A DNA stretch of 50,031 nt from Flavobacteriales bacterium (GTDB lineage Bacteria; Bacteroidota; Bacteroidia; Flavobacteriales_E; Vicingaceae), in contig JAJCYO010000078.1 in NCBI GenBank assembly GCA_029262875.1, forward strand, positions 1-50,031. Reading direction: 5' to 3'. Shown piece by piece: positions 44,738 through 50,031 of this stretch (the stretch's first letter is position 1; each line of letters begins with the position of its first letter). Position numbers and translations under genes: made by a program. The notes below the pieces were generated by a model. The model ran no database searches. It saw only the letters and a list, made by a program, of their open reading frames with translations, and had not been told where the DNA came from.

Positions 44738-46069
44738 ATGGAAGCCCTACTCTATTTAGCAAAAGCTGGTGTAATCTATTCGGTGTTGTACCTGATATAC
44801 TTTATGCTTTTTCGAAACAATACTAATTTTGAGGCAAACCGTATTTATTTACTTGTTATAATCCCCATTGCTTTTATTCTACCTTTTATCAATACTAGTG
44901 TTGATGTTGCAACGGAATATCAAGTTGTTTTACCAACTGTTGTAATTGGTAACCTTACTGAAACAAATACAACTTTAGATTGGAGTAGCATACTCCTTTC
45001 TAGCTATGTTGTTATTTCTGGAGCCCTATTATTGATATTGTGCATAAATGTATTTAAAACACTACAGACCATTTCTAAAATTAAACAAGGAAAGAGCGAT
45101 GATGTACAGCCGTTCTCCTTCTTTTCCTTTATTCATGCTCCTACCTACATTGAGAAAGAAGATAGAATGGCTATCATTCACCATGAAAAGGTGCATTCAA
45201 CTCAACTACATTCAATAGATATTATTATTTACGAAATCAGTAAAGTATTGCTTTGGTGGAATCCTTTTTTATGGATGGGGTTAAAATCAGTAAAAAGCAA
45301 TCACGAATTTATTGCGGATAAGTTGGCTTCCGAAAAAGCCGACAAGTATTCATCAGTTCTTGTTGCTCAACTGCTTGGTGTGAATTGCAGTGTGTTAGCA
45401 AACAATTTTAATTATGAACCATTAATAAAAAAGAGAATTATGATGATGAAAATGAAAAAATCAAATCGAATAAGCGTATTAAAATATGCTTTAGTAGTGC
45501 CAATAATAGCATTAGCCATTGTTGCCACTGCACAAAAAGAGCCAACTCCCCCTATAGCAGATGAACCTAAGGCTCCTATAGTAGATGAACCTAAGGTTCC
45601 TATAGTAGATGAGCCCAATGCTCCATCCGCTCTATCTATAAAGGAAAAAGCAAAATATATTGAAGAAAAAGCGCAGTTCGGAAAGGAAAAGGCGAAATAC
45701 GCAGAAGAAAAAGCAAAGTTTGAGCAAGAAAAAGTAAAATTTGGAGATGATAAAGTCTACGACAAAGTAGATGTTATGCCAGAATATAGAGGAGGTATGG
45801 AGGCCCTAATGTATTACTTAGGAAGCAATATTAAATATCCTGATGCCGCAAAAAAAAGTGAGATTGAGGGGATGGTATATGTAAATTTTGTAATTGACGC
45901 CAAAGGGCATGTTAAAGATGTGAGCGTGGCAAAGTCTTTGGACCCATTATTAGACGCAGAAGCGATGAGGGTAATTAAAACAATGAACAAGTGGAAACCT
46001 GGAGAAAAAGACGGCAAAAAAGTGAGTGTTAAGTTTACAATTCCTATAAAATTTAAGCTTCAAGAATAA
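44738..46069 (+). CDS. BlaR1-like M56 metallopeptidase fused to a TonB C-terminal domain
   Basis: 443 residues. Four TM segments (about 12-25, 37-52, 83-105, 250-266) frame an M56 protease domain with the zinc motif H149-E150-x-x-H153 (IHHEKVHS) and the third ligand region E190 in SNHEFIADK. After TM4 comes a periplasmic spacer with three copies of APIVDEPK-like octapeptides (268-295), a charged EKAKYAEEKAKF repeat region (301-340), and a TonB_C domain (342-443: DVMPEYRGGMEALMYYLG, IEGMVYVNFVIDAKGHVKDV, NKWKPGEKDGKKVSVKF). It has no penicillin-binding sensor domain; TonB_C takes its place. It probably cleaves the upstream BlaI-type repressor in response to an envelope signal. Confidence 0.93.
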   Translation: MEALLYLAKAGVIYSVLYLIYFMLFRNNTNFEANRIYLLVIIPIAFILPFINTSVDVATEYQVVLPTVVIGNLTETNTTLDWSSILLSSYVVISGALLLILCINVFKTLQTISKIKQGKSDDVQPFSFFSFIHAPTYIEKEDRMAIIHHEKVHSTQLHSIDIIIYEISKVLLWWNPFLWMGLKSVKSNHEFIADKLASEKADKYSSVLVAQLLGVNCSVLANNFNYEPLIKKRIMMMKMKKSNRISVLKYALVVPIIALAIVATAQKEPTPPIADEPKAPIVDEPKVPIVDEPNAPSALSIKEKAKYIEEKAQFGKEKAKYAEEKAKFEQEKVKFGDDKVYDKVDVMPEYRGGMEALMYYLGSNIKYPDAAKKSEIEGMVYVNFVIDAKGHVKDVSVAKSLDPLLDAEAMRVIKTMNKWKPGEKDGKKVSVKFTIPIKFKLQE

Positions 46070-46100
46070 TTCACACCAAGCATTTAGTGCTCGGACTATA

Positions 46101-46134
46101 AAGGAAGCTCTTTCATTAGGGCTTCCTTTTTTTT
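46101..46134 (+). terminator. Rho-independent terminator
   Basis: AAGGAAGCTC / GGGCTTCCTT forms a 10-bp stem with one G-T pair and an eight-base loop, followed directly by T-runs (eight or more T). It lies 31 bases after the M56-TonB stop codon. Confidence 0.88.
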
Positions 46135-46162
46135 ATAGGATTAAATAGGCTATTTTAGTCAT

Positions 46163-48268
46163 ATGAAAAAAATACTTTTTTCTGTATTATTCCTCTTCAG
46201 TTTATTGCATGCTAATGCAGTTGAACGATTTCCTAATGATTCCATTAATAGTATTGTTCTTCAAAAAAAAATAAGTGTTGATGAATTCTTAAAAGAAGCA
46301 AGTAGTCTTAGTCATACTGAAAACAAAAACTTCAGGCAACTCATACAAGAACTATTCAATCATGCTAAAAAAACGAAGAATGAAAAATTGAGGGGGCATG
46401 CTTACCATCTATATGCCAGTTATTACGAGAATAACTTACAAATGGATTCTTCTCTTATCTGTATGGAAAAAGCCCTTTCAATCCAAACCGCTATTGGTGA
46501 TTCTGCTGGGTTAATCTCTACTTACTTCGGATTTGGTAATCGCTATGATATACAAGGTGTTGCCGACTCGTCTTTGCACTACTATTTTAAAGCATTAGAT
46601 ATTGCTGAAAAAACAACTGACTCTTTACGAATTGGTTATGCCATGATGGGAATTGGAAACGTATATTCTGAAAACAAACAACCGGAAAATGCAAAAGACG
46701 TTTACAGACAATCGTTGATTTATTTTAGCAAAACCTCAGAAATAGCGATGTCATGGATATACAATAACTTAGGAGAAGTCTATGTATCACAAGACAGTAT
46801 AAATTTAGCCTTAGCACTTTTTGAAGAATCACTAACCATTAAGAAAAAGAACAACGATTGGTACGGTGTCTTATTTACCAACAATAACATTGGAGACATA
46901 TTGTTAAATAAGGGGGAAGACCCTGAAAAAGCATTGGATTATTATTTCCAATCGCTGAGGGCTGGTCAAAAAGCTGGAGTTGAAAAAGAGCAAATAAGTG
47001 TTCCTTACGTGAGCATAGGTGAAGCGTATTTGTTTATGAAAAAGTATGATTTGGCCTTAAACTACCAAGATTCCTCACTACAAATTGCTATAGAATTAAA
47101 TTCTTTGGATCTCATTGCTCGAAATTATTTATTACAAGCTAAAATCTACACAGGTAAAAAAGAATATAAAAAAGCCAATGAAGCTCTGAACATATATGTA
47201 TTATACAATGATTCCTTATTGAGTGAAAAGAGCCTTGAGCAAGTTAATCAACTCTCTGCTCGATATGAAAATGAAAAAAAAGAATTAGAAATAAGTAACT
47301 TAGAAAAAGATAAAAAAGCCCAACGAGCAGAAATAAAACAACAAGAAGCTGAAAACCTCATTTATATTTTAGGGCTTGGCTTAGCTAGCCTCCTCATCTT
47401 TTTTGTAACCATTGCTTTTTTACAAAAAAGAAAAGCCAATATCTTAATTCAAAAACAGAAAGATGAAATTGAAATTCAAAAAGATTTAGTTGAAGAAAAA
47501 AATAGCGAAATATTAGATAGTATTTCTTATGCTCAACGCATACAACAATCTATTCTTCCTCCAAAGAAAGTAGTTAAAGCATATTTACCAGAATCTTTTA
47601 TTCTTTATTTGCCTAAAGACATAGTGAGTGGTGACTTTTATTGGATGGATTCTATTTCCATTAAAAATGATGACATTATATTGTTTGCTGCGGTAGATTG
47701 TACAGGACATGGGGTTCCTGGTGCAATGGTAAGTGTTATCTGCCATAATGCATTAAATAAAGCAGTACAAGAATTCAAACTTACTTCTCCAGCAGATATT
47801 CTGAATAAAGTAGAAGAAATGGTAAAAGAATCATTCTCAGATAAAGACAACAATGTTAATGATGGGATGGATATTGCCTTATGTTCTTTAAATTATAACA
47901 GCAAGGAACTGCAATATGCTGGAGCAAATAACCCCCTATGGATCATTAGAAACAATACTAAAGAAATTGAAGCAATCCATGCAAACAAACAAGGAATAGG
48001 TGGTATTAGAGAAAAAACACCTTTCATTAACCATACAGTTCAACTCCAAAAAGGAGATTCGCTGTATATCTTTAGTGATGGTTATGCGGATCAATTTGGA
48101 GGACCAAAAGGGAAGAAAATAATGCGAAAGCAATTTAAAAAAATACTAATTGATGGTGTAGAAAAAAATGCCAACGAACAACGGGAAACACTAAAGGACA
48201 CCTTTGTAAAATGGAAAGGCAATTTAGAACAAATAGATGATGTTTGTGTAATTGGGGTTAAACTTTAA
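46163..48268 (+). CDS. Membrane TPR-SpoIIE/PP2C phosphatase
   Basis: 701 residues. Signal peptide 1-19 (ending HANA), TPR region about 60-350, coiled coil about 355-395 (SARYENEKKELEISNLEKDKK), TM 400-420, second coiled coil (QKDEIEIQKDLVEEKNSEI) with LDSISYAQRIQQSILPP, then PP2C about 470-701. Motifs: SGDFYW, AVDCTGHGVPGAM (D512), NDGMDIAL, FSDGYADQFGGPKGKK, QIDDVC. It differs from the others in one conserved loop: the others read DKQPIG or DKQPVG, here NKQGIG. It is the longest of the four. Its last bases overlap the convergent gene by four bases. A -7-like TATTTTAG ends four bases before the ATG. Confidence 0.9.
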   Translation: MKKILFSVLFLFSLLHANAVERFPNDSINSIVLQKKISVDEFLKEASSLSHTENKNFRQLIQELFNHAKKTKNEKLRGHAYHLYASYYENNLQMDSSLICMEKALSIQTAIGDSAGLISTYFGFGNRYDIQGVADSSLHYYFKALDIAEKTTDSLRIGYAMMGIGNVYSENKQPENAKDVYRQSLIYFSKTSEIAMSWIYNNLGEVYVSQDSINLALALFEESLTIKKKNNDWYGVLFTNNNIGDILLNKGEDPEKALDYYFQSLRAGQKAGVEKEQISVPYVSIGEAYLFMKKYDLALNYQDSSLQIAIELNSLDLIARNYLLQAKIYTGKKEYKKANEALNIYVLYNDSLLSEKSLEQVNQLSARYENEKKELEISNLEKDKKAQRAEIKQQEAENLIYILGLGLASLLIFFVTIAFLQKRKANILIQKQKDEIEIQKDLVEEKNSEILDSISYAQRIQQSILPPKKVVKAYLPESFILYLPKDIVSGDFYWMDSISIKNDDIILFAAVDCTGHGVPGAMVSVICHNALNKAVQEFKLTSPADILNKVEEMVKESFSDKDNNVNDGMDIALCSLNYNSKELQYAGANNPLWIIRNNTKEIEAIHANKQGIGGIREKTPFINHTVQLQKGDSLYIFSDGYADQFGGPKGKKIMRKQFKKILIDGVEKNANEQRETLKDTFVKWKGNLEQIDDVCVIGVKL

Positions 48269-48795
48269 AAAGTATATCGAATAGATAAACCTACTGCAAA
48301 CTCAAACCCAGAATAATATTCTACAAAATTAAACATGGGCCTAGAATCTACACTTGCCGTAAAAGGTAAGTCTAAGACTTCTCCAAAATCATACTCTATT
48401 CCCACATGTCCGCCAACTGCACCTCCTAAAGCACTACTCTTACTTACTAAAGCGCCATTACTATTTATATGTAAGTTACCATTCCCACCACCATTAAATG
48501 AATACAGCCAACCTTGAACGGCAGGTCCAGCATACCAGCTAAAGCCACTCTCAACTGGTACCACCCAATGGAATGCACCTGTAATTCCAAAACGATCAAA
48601 ATTATTGTCCAGTCCTATCCCTAAACCAACTTCAGCTCTATTTACATCACCTAATCCATGCTGGTAAGATAACTCTGGTCCTATCCCATAATTACCTACA
48701 CTGGCTCTTAACCCTACCGTACTTGGATAAACTTGTGCACTGGCGGTAAATACAACCATTGAAAGAAACAATATGGCTAAACTATATTTTTTCAT
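48265..48795 (-). CDS. Secreted outer-membrane beta-barrel-like protein
   Basis: 176 residues from ATG 48795, which begins a standard signal peptide (MKKYSLAILFLSMVVFTASAQ). A start at 48843 would add 16 residues in front and is unlikely. The mature chain alternates glycine and aromatic residues in strand-like pieces (VGLRASVGNYGIGPELSYQHG, NRAEVGLGIGLDNNFDRFGITGAFHW, FSWYAGPAVQGWLYSF, GAVGGHVGIEYDFG) and ends VGLSIRYTF with the terminal phenylalanine used by the Bam complex. It is probably an eight-stranded outer-membrane barrel. Function is unknown. Confidence 0.8.
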   Translation of the reverse strand: MKKYSLAILFLSMVVFTASAQVYPSTVGLRASVGNYGIGPELSYQHGLGDVNRAEVGLGIGLDNNFDRFGITGAFHWVVPVESGFSWYAGPAVQGWLYSFNGGGNGNLHINSNGALVSKSSALGGAVGGHVGIEYDFGEVLDLPFTASVDSRPMFNFVEYYSGFEFAVGLSIRYTF

Positions 48796-48959
48796 AACAT
48801 CTAATTTTAAGTTTTTATAAAAATACCTCAATTCAAATTTCATACCGAGTTCACTAATTAAATGATATTAACAGTGGATTTAGGATAACATTAACACAAC
48901 TTATTCCATTTATCACACTACTGCATGACAAAAGGCATATGATTAATGCTTTTTTCTTC

Positions 48960-48967
48960 TACTTTTG
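48960..48967 (+). promoter_or_regulatory. -7 promoter box of the flavoprotein gene
   Basis: TACTTTTG matches TAnnTTTG exactly, 21 bases before ATG 48989. No good TTG is seen 19-21 bp upstream, so the match is partial. Confidence 0.35.
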
Positions 48968-48988
48968 TGAAATAGTTTAACCCATTTT

Positions 48989-50031
48989 ATGACAATAGAA
49001 AAAATTGATGTTTTGGTAATCGGTGCTGGCCCTTCTGGGACAATGGCTGCATCAATGGTAAACAAAAATGGATTAAAAGTTAAGATAGTCGAAAAAACAC
49101 TATTTCCTCGATTTGTAATTGGAGAAAGCTTACTCACAAGATGCATGGATCATTTTGAAGAAGCAGGGGTCTTGGATGCGATTAAAGAACAAAATTTTCA
49201 GGTTAAAAATGGGGCCGTTTTTCTAATGGGGGAAGACAGGTGTGAGTTTGATTTTTCTGAACAATTCACCAAAGGATGGGAATGGACCTGGCAAGTACCA
49301 AGGGATGAATTTGATAAAGTAATTGCTGACAAAGTTCAATCGATGGGTGTTGATATTGAATATCAAACAACGGTTACTGACATCCAATTTAATGGTTCAG
49401 ATTCGATTACGACTGTTACCGATAAAGATGGAAATGAAAAGAAAATTGAAGCTAAATTTATCATTGACTCAAGTGGATATGGCAGGGTAATTCCAAGGTT
49501 GCTAAATTTAAACACACCATCTTCATTACCAACTAGAGACACATTGTTTACACAGTTTAAAGATGTAAATCGACCAGAAGGACATGATAGCAATCGCATT
49601 GTTATTGTTGCACACAAACCCGATGTATGGGTCTGGGTTATTCCATTCTCAAACGGAAATACTTCCGTGGGTTTTGTAGGAAACCCAGATTTCTTTAGTC
49701 AAGTTAAAGGCACACAAGAAGAAAAATTAAGAACACTTATTGCCACTGAACCGCTCATTAAAGAGCGTTTTTCGGATAGCGAAATGCGGTTTGAACCGGT
49801 GAGTATCTCTGGCTATTCAATTGCAGTAAAACAGCTTTATGGTGAAGGATTTGTATTAACAGGCAACTCGACAGAGTTTTTAGACCCCGTATTTTCTGCT
49901 GGTGTAACTTTCGCCACAGAGTCTGGAATAATTGCTGGGAAGTTAGTAAGTAGGAAACTAAAAGAAGAAGCTGTTGATTGGGATAACGAATACGTTAAAC
50001 CTATTTTAGAAGGAGTTGAAACTTTTAGAAC
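48989..50031 (+). CDS. FAD-dependent oxidoreductase, halogenase-like, C-terminus beyond window
   Basis: About 347 residues are visible from ATG 48989; the frame is open at the right edge. The FAD-binding motif is VLVIGAGPSGTMAA (8-21), followed by the acidic strand end KIVEK and PRFVIGESLL, the GES motif of the flavin-dependent halogenase/geranylgeranyl reductase superfamily. Further motifs are GWEWTWQVPRDEFDKVI, VWVWVIPFSNGNTSVGFVG and TGNSTEFLDPVFSAGV, the last being the second FAD contact (usually GDAAxFxDPxxSxG; here GNS replaces GDA). Bacteroidota often carry such enzymes in aryl polyene/flexirubin-type pigment clusters. No such cluster is visible here, so substrate is unknown. Confidence 0.85.
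   Translation, partial: MTIEKIDVLVIGAGPSGTMAASMVNKNGLKVKIVEKTLFPRFVIGESLLTRCMDHFEEAGVLDAIKEQNFQVKNGAVFLMGEDRCEFDFSEQFTKGWEWTWQVPRDEFDKVIADKVQSMGVDIEYQTTVTDIQFNGSDSITTVTDKDGNEKKIEAKFIIDSSGYGRVIPRLLNLNTPSSLPTRDTLFTQFKDVNRPEGHDSNRIVIVAHKPDVWVWVIPFSNGNTSVGFVGNPDFFSQVKGTQEEKLRTLIATEPLIKERFSDSEMRFEPVSISGYSIAVKQLYGEGFVLTGNSTEFLDPVFSAGVTFATESGIIAGKLVSRKLKEEAVDWDNEYVKPILEGVETFR

Noticed and set aside
44380-46069. BlaI/BlaR1-like pair as a beta-lactam resistance locus
   Set aside because: No beta-lactamase or PBP gene is adjacent, and the protease lacks the penicillin-binding sensor domain; TonB_C stands in its place.

Overview
The window is AT-rich DNA from a member of the Bacteroidota, most likely a marine or environmental Flavobacteriia/Cytophagia-type organism. 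The evidence is: promoter-like sites of the Bacteroidota form (TTG, about 20 bp, TAnnTTTG); starts without Shine-Dalgarno sequences; many secreted proteins whose signal peptides end in '...SQ' or '...AQ'; a type IX secretion-like C-terminal domain; DUF5723/TSP3/OmpA and DUF6090 proteins; M56-TonB fusions; and TPR-SpoIIE phosphatases. No rRNA, tRNA, insertion sequence or CRISPR array was seen, and no gap between genes exceeds 300 bases.

Layout. 1-3220 (minus strand) is the end of a surface-polysaccharide operon: a Wzx-type flippase followed by two adjacent Wzz-like chain-length proteins, the second cut by the window edge. 3290-5009 (plus) holds a GT4 glycosyltransferase overlapping RNase HII. 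5091-11237 is a tight run of kynureninase, a membrane TPR-SpoIIE phosphatase, kynurenine 3-monooxygenase, a secreted protein and a TPR lipoprotein. 11234-18522 holds a SAM methyltransferase (minus), a secreted isoaspartyl peptidase, the TrkA-TrkH potassium uptake pair and a large DUF5723-TSP3-OmpA protein ending in a strong terminator. 18558-20530 (minus) holds a possible 39-residue gene, three tandem paralogues of a small SpoIIAA/STAS-like protein, and a secreted protein. 20664-24616 is the fused isobutyryl-CoA mutase IcmF and a lipoprotein; just behind them lies a detached 14-codon copy of the IcmF C-terminus.

24720-37787 is mixed: a T9SS-type secreted protein, TonB_C-TPR proteins, a three-gene membrane operon, a double universal stress protein with a TPR tail, a dicarboxylate/glutamate symporter, a sodium/solute symporter, DUF6090, a lipoprotein and a second TPR-SpoIIE phosphatase. 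37792-42903 holds small proteins (DUF6370, DinB, a membrane protein), a cytoplasmic TPR-SpoIIE phosphatase and a KirBac potassium channel broken by one base. The four spacers in this stretch carry arrays of T-tracts phased at one DNA helical turn. 42915-50031 holds an ArsR/SRPBCC pair with twin operators, an MmcQ/YjbR protein, a BlaI/M56-TonB pair with a perfect operator, a fourth TPR-SpoIIE phosphatase, a secreted barrel-like protein and the start of a halogenase-like flavoprotein.

How it fits together. Four PP2C/SpoIIE phosphatases with TPR sensor halves lie within 42 kb, and three STAS-like proteins lie between them; these are natural but unproven candidates for partner-switching substrates. 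The phosphatase between the two kynurenine genes could link tryptophan breakdown to that signalling. The most unusual structural signal is the set of helically phased T-tract spacers at 38.1-41.9 kb. The clearest evolutionary scar is the second IcmF tail at 24.62 kb.
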